Shown here: piece by piece, positions 1 through 7,855 of the stretch
Layout: each line of letters starts with the position of its first letter
Numbering within the stretch: position 1 is the first letter of the stretch
The notes under the pieces: model-generated
Told to the model about the DNA's origin: nothing
The model's input: only the letters and a program-made list of their open reading frames with translations
Databases searched by the model: none
Position numbers and translations under genes: made by a program
Assembly (NCBI GenBank): GCA_029781825.1
Contig: JAKOVY010000097.1
Span: 1-49,631, forward strand
Direction: 5' to 3'
Origin: Bacillota bacterium
GTDB taxonomy: Bacteria > Bacillota > Syntrophomonadia > Syntrophomonadales > DTU052
DNA: 49,631 nucleotides

Positions 1-88
1 GCCCGGTAATTTTACTTATTTCCCTAATACTTAGGCCTTCTAAATGATACATTTTCTTGATATGCTCTAATTGCGCCATCTTAATCAT
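1..88 (-). CDS. istA: IS21-family transposase IstA, N-terminal fragment (runs off window)
   Basis: The first 29 codons of a minus-strand gene whose remainder lies beyond the left edge. The start is ATG at 88-86, preceded on that strand by GGAGGAAAGG. The peptide begins MIKMAQLEHIKKMYHLEG and continues with SIREISKITG, which I recognise as the N-terminal helix-turn-helix of IS21-type IstA transposases. IstA acts with the ATPase IstB to move the element; istB is not visible here. Only the N-terminus can be seen, so activity cannot be judged. Confidence 0.75.
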   Translation of the reverse strand, partial: MIKMAQLEHIKKMYHLEGLSIREISKITG

Positions 89-201
89 GTCCTTTCCTCC
101 CGTATGAAGATGTCTTAGCAACATTCATCATACAGGAAAGTTCGATTAAGGTGGCCTATTTTTTGCCCGGCATCTGGCCTAATTTTAGGGTAGCATTAAC
201 A
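1..201 (-). mobile_element. IS21-family insertion sequence, one terminus (partial)
   Basis: The istA start is followed, going outward, by a non-coding end of about 110 bases. Read on the minus strand the end begins TGTTAATGCTACCC at 201, and it holds two copies of the motif TAGGCCA within the first 60 bases. Short internal repeats near a TGT terminus are typical of IS21 ends. Immediately beyond position 201 lie the last eight or nine bases of the CRISPR repeat, so the element sits inside the array. The exact boundary is uncertain by one or two bases because the flanking A could belong to either side. Confidence 0.7.
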
Positions 202-1902
202 ATCTGAACGAATACTGGGTGTACCAGTGAGCACGATTTACACATGTTGAGATCGACCATAGAGGAATCTGAACCCTAACTTGGACGATGTAAAGGCGGC
301 AATCGAGGAAGTTGAGATCGACCATAGAGGAATCTGAACGCATGATCGAGACCGTTTATTAGCCTATATACCGATAGTTGAGATCGACCATAGAGGAATC
401 TGAACTAATCATTGATTTTTTGGTCCAGGTGCCACAGGCGGTTGAGATCGACCATAGAGGAATCTGAACCGAAAAAGGATATTGAAACGGCCATCGCCGT
501 TTTGGAGTTGAGATCGACCATAGAGGAATCTGAACCCTGTCCGGTCGCCTTCGTTGCAGCCTTGCGGGTTAGACCGTTGAGATCGACCATAGAGGAATCT
601 GAACAGGTGGAATTTGACAAAGAAGAAATCCCCGTTTGTGTTGAGATCGACCATAGAGGAATCTGAACCATCTATGTTCAACCCTTGGGCTGATACGACC
701 GTAACGTTGAGATCGACCATAGAGGAATCTGAACTTATTATCACCGCCTCAATTTTTATCCCCTGCCCCCGTTGAGATCGACCATAGAGGAATCTGAACG
801 CCGGATGTATTTAATCAGCTTGCAGTTTCAGGCGCGTTGAGATCGACCATAGAGGAATCTGAACCACTCAAAAGACACCCAACACATCAACGACGATGAA
901 GTTGAGATCGACCATAGAGGAATCTGAACGGGACAAAGGATATAATAATCGCCTATAAAGCAGGCACGTTGAGATCGACCATAGAGGAATCTGAACAGCA
1001 AAACTTGAAGCCCTGGATGATGTCCTGGAAGCCGTTGAGATCGACCATAGAGGAATCTGAACTCGGCTCCAGGAAAATCAAAGCCCCTCCTAGATTGGAG
1101 TTGAGATCGACCATAGAGGAATCTGAACTTGCAATTCCGCCGGAACGCCGGAGGCAAAAGGCACCGTTGAGATCGACCATAGAGGAATCTGAACGTTACA
1201 TTTATTGCCCTTGCGCCTACAGAAACAAGTTGAGATCGACCATAGAGGAATCTGAACCAGTACCGGCAATCCGAAGTCCACCGCCAGAAATGAGTTGAGA
1301 TCGACCATAGAGGAATCTGAACGCGCTAGAGTAGTTTGTTTACGAGGTCTAGCCCCCGTTGAGATCGACCATAGAGGAATCTGAACGACTCCTGCGGCGG
1401 TGAGGTTTGTGTCAGTAGAGCGTTGAGATCGACCATAGAGGAATCTGAACGCATTTGATCAATGTAGTTCCTGAATATTTCAAAAAGTTGAGATCGACCA
1501 TAGAGGAATCTGAACGAGGCCGCCGACGAGCGAATACCTCTGCTGCTCCAGGTTGAGATCGACCATAGAGGAATCTGAACGTATTCTGGCGGCCTCCGCT
1601 ATGGCTTTGCCTTCGTTGAGATCGACCATAGAGGAATCTGAACGTATAATAAATACTACTTTTACCGGTCGGCACTGAGTTGAGATCGACCATAGAGGAA
1701 TCTGAACAATATAAATCTTCAAGTCGTATAACTGCTAATGAACGTTGAGATAGACCATAGAGGAATCTGAACTTCAACAGGGGAAGTCTACCAGGGCCGT
1801 TGAGGGGTGTTGAGATCGACCATAGAGGAATCTGAACCCTTGTCGAAACCGGGCCGGTTCAGCCTGCTCTTATGTTGAGATCGACCATAGAGGAATCTGA
1901 AC
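202..1902 (+). CRISPR. CRISPR array: 26 intact 29-nt repeats plus one IS-truncated repeat
   Basis: Intact repeats start at 246, 311, 377, 441, 507, 576, 640, 706, 771, 836, 901, 968, 1034, 1100, 1166, 1229, 1294, 1358, 1422, 1487, 1552, 1615, 1679, 1744, 1809 and 1874. The 29-nt unit begins GTTGAGATCGACC and ends GAGGAATCTGAAC. Spacers are 34-40 nt, mostly 35-37. Only the copy at 1744 differs (C to A at repeat position 9). At 201-209 the last nine repeat bases recur, followed by a 36-nt spacer-sized gap. This is the stub of a repeat cut by the IS21 element. The 3' end ATCTGAAC resembles the eight-base handle of clostridial type I-B-like repeats, so crRNA is probably read on the plus strand with the leader to the left, beyond the IS. 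The variant repeat near 1744 fits a right-hand trailer. No cas genes are in the window. Confidence 0.97.
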
Positions 1903-2588
1903 GCGTTTAATAGCTAAGTGGTTATCGCCCTCCCAAAGTTGGGAGAGGGATGGGAACACAACATTTCACCGCATTTCTGGCAGAAGTGGCAAGGTTACAA
2001 ACGAAGGCCGCGTCAAGATTAAGTGGGTACACTCCCACATAATTTATTTCTTAACCTCATGCAGCTCGTAAACGGGTGAGGCTAATGGCTGGATAACATG
2101 TCTTGCGCGGCCTTTCAAGCTGGCACAGTTGCCGCCACCTATCAATTACGTTCTCTTTATCATGGCTTCCTATTATCGGGGGCAACACTCTTGTAATCTG
2201 ATCTGCAAAAACCACCTGAGCGATCTAAATCCTCCAAGTCAATGCCATTTAAGTCCAGGTCCTTTAACTAGCAGATAATTATTCTACTTTTTCTTTGGAT
2301 TGTTGTCACCAATCATAAGGCCGAAGACTACTCGTGTGCCATCTTATTTCTAACCAATATTCACCGGCATACTTGGTACATCAGTATTTTTTCCTCAACT
2401 CGGATAATCAGAGGATCGATAATTAATAAAGGATACTGTTTTTATCCTTATTAATGAAATTTAAAGTACGGATTTTAACTGGTACCCCTTAAAACAAGGT
2501 TGTTTCTTCGTATTCTTAATTGTAGAGGTTTGCTCAGAAATGCTTTCTCGAAAGTAAATAGAAGCTACAAAAATGAGGAGGAAAAGGT
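1903..2588. other. Non-coding trailer region, possibly with decayed gene remnants
   Basis: No open frame with a ribosome-binding site was found. Just after the last repeat is a small hairpin (CTCCCAA/TTGGGAG, 1930-1945) without a T-run, possibly the end of the crRNA precursor. Between about 2040 and 2290 the minus strand gives short protein-like stretches in two frames, one containing GSHDKENVIDRW. This faintly recalls a metallophosphoesterase but is broken by stops and a frame change. I treat it as decayed DNA. Confidence 0.4.
2422..2455. repeat. AT-rich inverted repeat upstream of the lipoprotein gene
   Basis: Arms ATTAATAAAGGATA (2422-2435) and TATCCTTATTAAT (2443-2455) are complementary apart from one extra A, with a short T-rich loop. 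It lies 133 bases before the start at 2589. It could be a terminator of something upstream, an operator or an mRNA leader hairpin; nothing in the sequence decides between these. Confidence 0.5.
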
Positions 2589-3263
2589 ATGCTTTCGACT
2601 CAATTGCGCAGAAAGCGGCTGATTGTGGTGGTGTTGGCCTTGGCTCTGATGGTACTGGCGGCCGGATGCGGAGGTGGAACCAAGGAGACTGGAAACCATC
2701 CGCAAACAGAAGATGAGCCAGATATAGATGTGGCTGGTCTGCTGGCAAAAGCTCATGAACTGCCGGGGCTGACCTATGATGCGGTAACCACCGTAAACGG
2801 GGAGGAATCCTTTGAGGTCAAATACGCAGTCAAGGTACCCAACATCAGGATTGAAACGGGCAGCCCTGAGATTGGGATGACGATGGTATGCATCATCAAC
2901 ACCGATGAAGGGGTTGTATATGCCCTGTCGCCGGATCAGCAAACGGCTACCAAAATGTCCCTGGCACAGTTCGAGGTTGATACGGCCACACCTCTGGATT
3001 ATGCAAAGAGCATGGAGCCTGACTCCATGAAGTACATAAATACTGAAACCCTGGACAGCAAAGAGTGTCTGGTATACGAGATTACTGAACAGGATTCAAC
3101 AGGGAAGGTTTGGCTGTGGAAGGATTATGGGATCCCCCTGCGGGTTGAGTTTACGTATGACGGGGATCGGGTAGTGAATGAATACAAGAATGTCCAGGTG
3201 ACTGAGCTGGATGATTCTCTTTTCAAACTGCCGCAAGAGGTTACGGACCTCGGAGGTTATTAA
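2589..3263 (+). CDS. LolA/RseB-like secreted lipoprotein
   Basis: A 224-residue protein with a lipoprotein signal: basic N-terminus, hydrophobic stretch at about 11-24 and lipobox LAAGC with the lipidated Cys at 27. The mature part has the pattern of LolA/RseB-like or outer-membrane-lipoprotein-sorting folds, which bind lipid or peptide in a half-barrel (for example VWLWKDYGIPLRVEFTYD near the C-terminus). In a Gram-positive cell such proteins sit on the outer face of the membrane. Start ATG 2589 is preceded by GAGGAGGAAAAGGT. It is a single-gene unit followed by a strong terminator. The family assignment is by pattern only. Confidence 0.75.
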   Translation: MLSTQLRRKRLIVVVLALALMVLAAGCGGGTKETGNHPQTEDEPDIDVAGLLAKAHELPGLTYDAVTTVNGEESFEVKYAVKVPNIRIETGSPEIGMTMVCIINTDEGVVYALSPDQQTATKMSLAQFEVDTATPLDYAKSMEPDSMKYINTETLDSKECLVYEITEQDSTGKVWLWKDYGIPLRVEFTYDGDRVVNEYKNVQVTELDDSLFKLPQEVTDLGGY

Positions 3264-3357
3264 ATTCTCTTCAGGTATCCCGTAAAACAACACGAACCAA
3301 CGGCGCAGCCCGGTGACGAAACCGCAATATCCGTATGGCTGCGACCATTCTTTGTAT

Positions 3358-3397
3358 AAAAGGAACAGGTTCCGACGGATGAAGACCTGTTCCTTTT
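3358..3397 (+). terminator. Rho-independent terminator
   Basis: Thirteen-base arms AAAAGGAACAGGT (3358-3370) and ACCTGTTCCTTTT (3385-3397) are perfectly complementary around a 14-base loop and end in T residues. It follows the lipoprotein gene by about 95 bases and is symmetrical enough to work in both directions. Confidence 0.85.
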
Positions 3398-3660
3398 GCT
3401 ATCCGCATAGTTTTGGCTTTCCCTCAAGTCCATCCCGGTAGAGCGCAGGCGTTAGTTTTGATTATAACCCGGCGTTTTCCTCGCCGTATCCGGCCCGAGC
3501 CACATAGAGTGCAGGTTGTCTGTTTTGTTTATATCCCGCAGGCCTATACCCTGGGTGGTGATAATGTTTTTCTCCCGGGAATATCCATGTTTTAAAATAA
3601 AACAAAAAGCAACACGTAACATTACATTTATGGTATAAGTAGGATATAAAGGAGGGGTGA
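3398..3660. other. Intergenic region with a possible promoter
   Basis: No convincing gene is present; the open frame at 3413-3595 has no ribosome-binding site and an unstructured composition. Near its end, TGGTATAAG (3631-3639) could be an extended -10 element for the next gene, but no good -35 hexamer stands 16-18 bases upstream. Confidence 0.35.
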
Positions 3661-4104
3661 ATGATGAAAGATAACTGGCTGGAGAAACTAAGTCATTCGT
3701 TGGTGGAGTACGATTCCGGAGTTGATATGATCGCCCACGGAACGTTCAAAGGCAAAGAATACCGGGTGCAAAAGTTTTTTAAGGGCTACAAGGCTTCTGA
3801 CGCCAACAAGATGCTGGAAGAGATGAAGAGAATGCTCTGGTCAATCATCGAGCAGGATTATTCAACAATCGATGTACCTTTTAAAGACGTTATTGAGGCA
3901 TTGAAAGAGATTGAAAAACATGGTGGAGTCGACGTTCGATATGACCGGTTGGCTGCTTATTACGGCGATGGTGAGAAGGCTCAGGCCATGTACAAGCACT
4001 TGGTTAACCTGGGTTACCTGCGTAAGAGCAGTGACGTAGGGGATCTCATCATAAGTGCCAGCCTGACTCCTGAGGCTCGCGCATTGCTGGAAGGAATTGA
4101 TTAG
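3661..4104 (+). CDS. Conserved-looking hypothetical protein, 147 aa
   Basis: I do not recognise the family. The ribosome-binding site AAAGGAGGGG is followed by two adjacent ATG codons, and the second (3664) has the better spacing. The protein is soluble, with no signal or membrane segment. The N-terminal part (about 1-45) looks beta-rich (DMIAHGTFKGKEYRVQKFF). The C-terminal two thirds is helical and may be a winged-helix-like fold (DVRYDRLAAYYGDGEKAQAMYKHLVNLGYL, 96-125), suggestive of a DNA-binding or adaptor role. That is inference only. It stands alone and converges on the protease gene, 15 bases apart. Confidence 0.7.
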   Translation: MMKDNWLEKLSHSLVEYDSGVDMIAHGTFKGKEYRVQKFFKGYKASDANKMLEEMKRMLWSIIEQDYSTIDVPFKDVIEALKEIEKHGGVDVRYDRLAAYYGDGEKAQAMYKHLVNLGYLRKSSDVGDLIISASLTPEARALLEGID

Positions 4105-4119
4105 CAAGACCCTTACATA

Positions 4120-4992
4120 CTATTGCTTTTTCCTGTGCTTGGTTTTGTCATGGTGGTGGGTATTCTCGTAGGGGACCGGTACATACAGTACCGAAGGTCG
4201 ACGCGGTGACGTCTGGGGAAAAAGTTCCATCAGAAGGTTTATCTCGTCGGGCATGTCGCAACTTACGGGAATACCCAGTTGTTTTATCGTTTCACAGGTG
4301 AGAGGGTAATCGTGCGTCCAGTTGCCGGAGGTTAGAAAAACGGCTATTTCGTGTGCTCTCTCCTTGGGCATCCGGTCGCTGATGATCTCCTTTACAAAGC
4401 TCTGGATCTGGTTAACCGCTTTTTCGGCAATGTCGGCCAGTATCAGGGTTTTGTCGTTCAGTTCATGGATCTGCTTGGCTTTCACTGCCTGGAGTATGGA
4501 AACGGCAGGATACTCGCCGATTTGAGGGTCAACCGGACCCATCACCGCATTTTCGTCCATAACTATTTCATCGGCAGCCAAGGCGATCATAGTCCCACCC
4601 GACATCGCATAGTGGGGGATAAAAACGGTGACCTTGGCCGGATGGCGTTTGAGGGCCAGGGCAATCTGTTCGGAGGCCAAAACCAATCCTCCGGGAGTAT
4701 GAAGGATAATGTCAATCGGCATGTTGTCAGGGGTGTAACGGATTGCCCGAAGTACTTGCTCAGAATCCTCAATGTTGATGTAACGACTGATAGGCAGCCC
4801 CATTAGGCTGAGCATCTCCTGGCGGTGAATCAGGGTGATGACCCTGGTTTTCCTCTGGTTCTCGAGCCTTTTTATCATCTTGAGACGGTGGGACTGAAGC
4901 ATGTAATGTTGAGCAAAAGGTACCAGAAAGACGAACGCCAGGATAACCCAGACAATATCAAATAGAGAGAACTCCAATTTCTCACCTCTCAT
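4120..4992 (-). CDS. Membrane-anchored ClpP-class serine protease (SDH/SppA-like)
   Basis: 290 residues. One N-terminal membrane segment (about 9-28) is followed by a ClpP/crotonase-fold domain of the serine dehydrogenase proteinase type. IILHTPGG (95-102) forms the oxyanion strand and YAMSGGTMIALAADEIVMD holds the expected nucleophile Ser131. The GPVDPQIGEYPA segment (152-163) is typical of this family. A Lys after the helix at about 175-192 (K181 or K191) would be the partner base. Such proteins cleave membrane or membrane-associated peptides. The start is ATG 4992 (MRGEKLEF), with GAGGTGAG reading into the start region. The extreme C-terminus is His/Lys-rich (HHHDKTKHRKKQ). Confidence 0.85.
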   Translation of the reverse strand: MRGEKLEFSLFDIVWVILAFVFLVPFAQHYMLQSHRLKMIKRLENQRKTRVITLIHRQEMLSLMGLPISRYINIEDSEQVLRAIRYTPDNMPIDIILHTPGGLVLASEQIALALKRHPAKVTVFIPHYAMSGGTMIALAADEIVMDENAVMGPVDPQIGEYPAVSILQAVKAKQIHELNDKTLILADIAEKAVNQIQSFVKEIISDRMPKERAHEIAVFLTSGNWTHDYPLTCETIKQLGIPVSCDMPDEINLLMELFPQTSPRRPSVLYVPVPYENTHHHDKTKHRKKQ

Positions 4993-5156
4993 TTTGCTAA
5001 GTATTAAGATCCCCTGGCAATATGAGTTTATTCAGGCATGAGAACGCATAGGGCAAACGCAGTAAAGCTGAACTTCGCGGTTATCACCGATTTTGAGCAT
5101 CTCAGTCCGCTCAGAGCACTGCTTCTCTTCCTCCCGCCTGGCGGCAGGGGTTCGGC

Positions 5157-5203
5157 AAAAAAAGGGACACCCTGACAGGTCACTTTTTCCTGCCGGGTGT
5201 CCC
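5157..5203 (-). terminator. Terminator of the sigma/anti-sigma/SIMPL operon
   Basis: Arms GGGACACCC (5164-5172) and GGGTGTCCC (5195-5203) pair, with inner CAGG/CCTG extending the stem. On the minus strand the hairpin is followed by a run of seven T (complement of 5157-5163). It sits just past the end of the minus-strand operon at 5236. Confidence 0.85.
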
Positions 5204-5235
5204 CCGAACTATGTAGTTAATCACCGTCGAGCCGC

Positions 5236-5988
5236 TTACCTGACTATTTGATAGGTTATGGTGACCGTACCGCGGACGGTTATATCCCCCGGTTGGATGG
5301 GGACGGATTCTCCACCGGCCATGACGCCGTCAAACACCCTGACGACGGGGTAGATCTCGGTTGTGGGCGAGCTTTCCTTTACACTTATTATCGCTCCTAT
5401 CTTTAACCCCAAAGCCCGGGCAATCGCGTTTGCTTTTTTATTGGCGTTGATGCAGGCCTGGCTCAAGGCCATAGCTTGTACGGAACTGCTGTCACTGAGG
5501 AAATATGATATGTTCTGGACTTCGTTAGCACCTGCCTTCAAGGCGGTGTCAATAATGGAGCCAGCATTTTTGGTGTCATTCAGAGTAACCGTGATCTGAT
5601 TGCGCACCTGATAACCTATAATCTCCGGGGCCTTTTCCTCTCCACTACGTCCATATGAATACTGAGGCCAGACATTGAAACTTGAAGTTTCAATCTGGGA
5701 GCGCTGTAAACCCTTCTCCAGCAAGCTGCTGATAACCTGATTTACGGTGCGGGAATTCTCCTCCTGCAGCTGTTCCAGGTTTTTGCCCGAGGATATTACC
5801 GCCAGGGTTATTTTGGCCTGGTCGGGTTGGACTTCCACCTGGCCGGTTCCGGTTACTACCAGGATGGGACCCTGCACATTGGTGAGTTCGCTGGCAAACG
5901 CCGGGTATATGCCCCCGATAACCAGCAATCCGGCCAGCAGAAACACCAAAACTGTGGGCAAGTGTTTAAATAAAGCCTTTTTTCTCAT
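5236..5988 (-). CDS. SIMPL-domain (DUF541) secreted protein
   Basis: 250 residues, with an N-terminal signal/anchor (about 10-33, ending YPAFAS) and a SIMPL/DUF541 domain. Typical features are VTGTGQVEVQPDQAKITLAV at the domain start, the middle segment YSYGRSGEEKAPEIIGYQVRNQITVTL and the terminal VTVRGTVTITYQI-type strand. YggE and BP26 belong to this family; members are extracytoplasmic and linked to envelope or oxidative stress in some bacteria, with no enzymatic role established. It is the last gene after the sigma and anti-sigma genes (14-base gap), so it is probably a target of that sigma factor. The start ATG 5988 follows AGGAGGGT. Confidence 0.88.
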   Translation of the reverse strand: MRKKALFKHLPTVLVFLLAGLLVIGGIYPAFASELTNVQGPILVVTGTGQVEVQPDQAKITLAVISSGKNLEQLQEENSRTVNQVISSLLEKGLQRSQIETSSFNVWPQYSYGRSGEEKAPEIIGYQVRNQITVTLNDTKNAGSIIDTALKAGANEVQNISYFLSDSSSVQAMALSQACINANKKANAIARALGLKIGAIISVKESSPTTEIYPVVRVFDGVMAGGESVPIQPGDITVRGTVTITYQIVR

Positions 5989-6002
5989 GTTAACCCTCCT
6001 TG

Positions 6003-6947
6003 TTATTTTACTGAATTGGCCACCCGGATCAGTTCATCAGGTGACAGGCTGCCGGTGAGTTCAAACTGGTAAAGATAACCATCGTGCTCGGTGGTCCATC
6101 GGATGACGGTTGGGTCGGAACTGCTTGCGGCATCCGCCGGCAAATCGTGTTTCATGAGAGGGGAGTAGCTTTCCCCAGTATTTCGACTCGCTGTCGTTTC
6201 CTTGGCAGACTCGTCCGCCTTTGAATCCAGCATGGTTTTGAGACAGATGTACCCTTCCCGGTCGTTTGCATAGTAAATCGTTATATTGTTGTTCGCATCG
6301 CTTTCCACTCTGACGAGGCGGTAATCGGCAGGGATGTATGACGGACGGAAGACCACCACCTGATCAACCGTTGTGGTCGCAGCCTGCGGCGTGTCAAATG
6401 AGTATATGTTGCCTCTGCCTATTTCTACCGTAGGAACATGGTCATTGTATTTTTTTTCCGTAATGATCCTTAATGGTTCGGATGCGGCTTCCTGCCCCTG
6501 CTGCTGTGGCATTATTTCCGCCAACCTGGGGGCGTTCTGTTGTTCGGCTTCCATTAATTGCGGGGCCTGGTTCAGGGACCTGACCGGATTCTTGAATGAG
6601 TCGGGAGCCACCAGTAACGCTATTATAACAACCGCAACCGTTCCCAATGCCCACCAACCACGGCTGCCTATCTGAGACCATATGGTCATTTTCTTGGGTG
6701 GTGCCGGGATGGCTTGGTCCCGGGCTACTGCGGCCAGAACCCGCTGAACAAAGTCCGGTGACATCTCGGGAATATCTTTATCGTAAACCAGGGCTTCACG
6801 CTCACAGGCGGTAAATTCAGCTTTTCTCCTGCATTCCGGACACTCTTGCAGGTGCTCTTCCAGTTCCCGGAGCATCCGCGGTGGAATCTCCCGCAGATCG
6901 CAATAAGAGAACAACAGGTCACCTACCTGCTTGCACTTCATACTCAA
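6003..6947 (-). CDS. Transmembrane anti-sigma factor with zinc-finger HC2 domain
   Basis: 314 residues. The N-terminus carries the anti-sigma zinc motif H-x3-C-x2-C (LEEHLQECPECRRK, about 28-41). A single membrane segment follows (WWALGTVAVVIIALLVA, about 99-115). The outer part (about 195-314) resembles the DUF4367/RseB-like sensor domains of Gram-positive anti-sigma factors (PSYIPADYRLVRVE and the aromatic-rich C-terminus). It should hold the ECF sigma factor at the membrane until an envelope signal releases it. The gene overlaps the end of the sigma gene by 29 bases, which implies translational coupling. The start ATG 6947 follows AAGGGAGG at six bases. Confidence 0.9.
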   Translation of the reverse strand: MSMKCKQVGDLLFSYCDLREIPPRMLRELEEHLQECPECRRKAEFTACEREALVYDKDIPEMSPDFVQRVLAAVARDQAIPAPPKKMTIWSQIGSRGWWALGTVAVVIIALLVAPDSFKNPVRSLNQAPQLMEAEQQNAPRLAEIMPQQQGQEAASEPLRIITEKKYNDHVPTVEIGRGNIYSFDTPQAATTTVDQVVVFRPSYIPADYRLVRVESDANNNITIYYANDREGYICLKTMLDSKADESAKETTASRNTGESYSPLMKHDLPADAASSSDPTVIRWTTEHDGYLYQFELTGSLSPDELIRVANSVK

Positions 6948-7521
6948 ACCTCCCTTCAGCTATTCTACCGAGCAAAATGCGGCGCAGGTTTTTGTGAGCC
7001 CGGTGCATTCTGACCTCCACATTTTCCCTGGTAATACCCAGGGTCTCAGCAATTTCGGAATTGTTTAAACCCATCTGGTAACGCAGGACAATCATCGCAC
7101 GATAGTTCTCAGGCATTTCCAGGACGGCCCGGAAAACTTCTTTCTGCAGCTCCTGGATCTCCACCTTCCTGTCCGGGTAGACAGCGCGGAGGTTATCAAA
7201 ATCCGCGCTGCCGGTCAGCGCATCGTCAAAACTGAGGAAAACCACCTTGCGTTTGCGCCTCAGCCTGCTGATACAGATGTTGACTGCCACCCGGTAAAGC
7301 CAGGGTTTAAATCTTTTTTCCGGGTTGAAATGGGTTATTTTCTGATATAGGTGAATGAAAACCTCCTGAGTCAGGTCTTCAGCTTCTTCCTTTTGACCAA
7401 CCATCCGATAGGCGATCTTGAAAACTGGCTTCTGGTACCGGGTTACCAGTTCTTCGAAGGCTGCGAGGTTGCCTTTGATAACCTGTTGTGCCAGAATTTC
7501 ATCTGAATCTGAATGATTCAT
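6919..7521 (-). CDS. ECF-family RNA polymerase sigma factor (SigW/RpoE type)
   Basis: 200 residues with the two ECF regions. Region 2 (about 20-92) contains FEELVTRYQKPVFKIAYRMVG, the DLTQEVFIHLYQ core-binding helix and the WLYRVAVNICISRLRRKRK DNA-binding end. Region 4 (about 130-185) contains LPxNYR-like MPENYRAMIVLRY and the recognition helix NNSEIAETLGITRENVEVRMHRA. No extra domains are present. It is first in an operon with its anti-sigma and a SIMPL protein. A TGAAAG-N16-CGTA element upstream suggests it reads its own promoter. The start ATG 7521 follows GGAGGTC. Confidence 0.95.
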   Translation of the reverse strand: MNHSDSDEILAQQVIKGNLAAFEELVTRYQKPVFKIAYRMVGQKEEAEDLTQEVFIHLYQKITHFNPEKRFKPWLYRVAVNICISRLRRKRKVVFLSFDDALTGSADFDNLRAVYPDRKVEIQELQKEVFRAVLEMPENYRAMIVLRYQMGLNNSEIAETLGITRENVEVRMHRAHKNLRRILLGRIAEGRFEYEVQAGR

Positions 7522-7555
7522 AATAATAAAGACCTCCTGATGACTTCACTATTAA

Positions 7556-7581
7556 TACGCCTTAAAAGTTTAACTCTTTCA
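7556..7581 (-). promoter_or_regulatory. Likely autoregulated ECF promoter
   Basis: On the minus strand TGAAAG (complement of 7576-7581) is separated by exactly 16 bases from CGTA (complement of 7556-7559). The SigW-type consensus is TGAAAC-N16-CGTA, so there is one mismatch. It lies about 35 bases before the sigma gene start, and no comparable sigma-A promoter is visible nearby. Confidence 0.65.
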
Positions 7582-7784
7582 GTTATGGACGACTATTGCT
7601 CAAGAATTGGTTTCCAGTAAGATACGAAGTGTAATATATCTTGATAAGGGCAGTACACACCGCAGTAAAGGCTTGTCAGGCTCTTAAGCAAAGGCACTTA
7701 TTAAGCGTTCCTTCCATAACCTGGTATAAGGACGCCCGGCAACTGGGAAGGTTTTACAAGCGGCAGCTGGGAAACAAATGATTA

Positions 7785-7814
7785 TTGGAATGCATTTCTG
7801 GTATTTGCTAGAAT
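7785..7814 (+). promoter_or_regulatory. Sigma-A-type promoter of mgtE
   Basis: TTGGAA (7785-7790), an 18-base spacer and TAGAAT (7809-7814), with TGC just before the -10 as an extended element. The predicted transcript start gives a leader of only about 35 bases, too short to hold an M-box magnesium riboswitch. Confidence 0.55.
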
Positions 7815-7855
7815 AAAAAAGTGGCTCTAAAGCTAATCCATTCGAGGGTATTAGC

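Noticed and set aside
405-1777. Many overlapping open frames of 70-120 residues inside the array
   Set aside because: They are translations of the CRISPR repeat in several frames (recurring RSTIEESE, SDSSMVDLN, FRFLYGRSQ), not genes.
7590-7855. M-box magnesium riboswitch before mgtE
   Set aside because: The likely promoter at 7785-7814 leaves only about 35 bases of leader, and no M-box pattern was seen.
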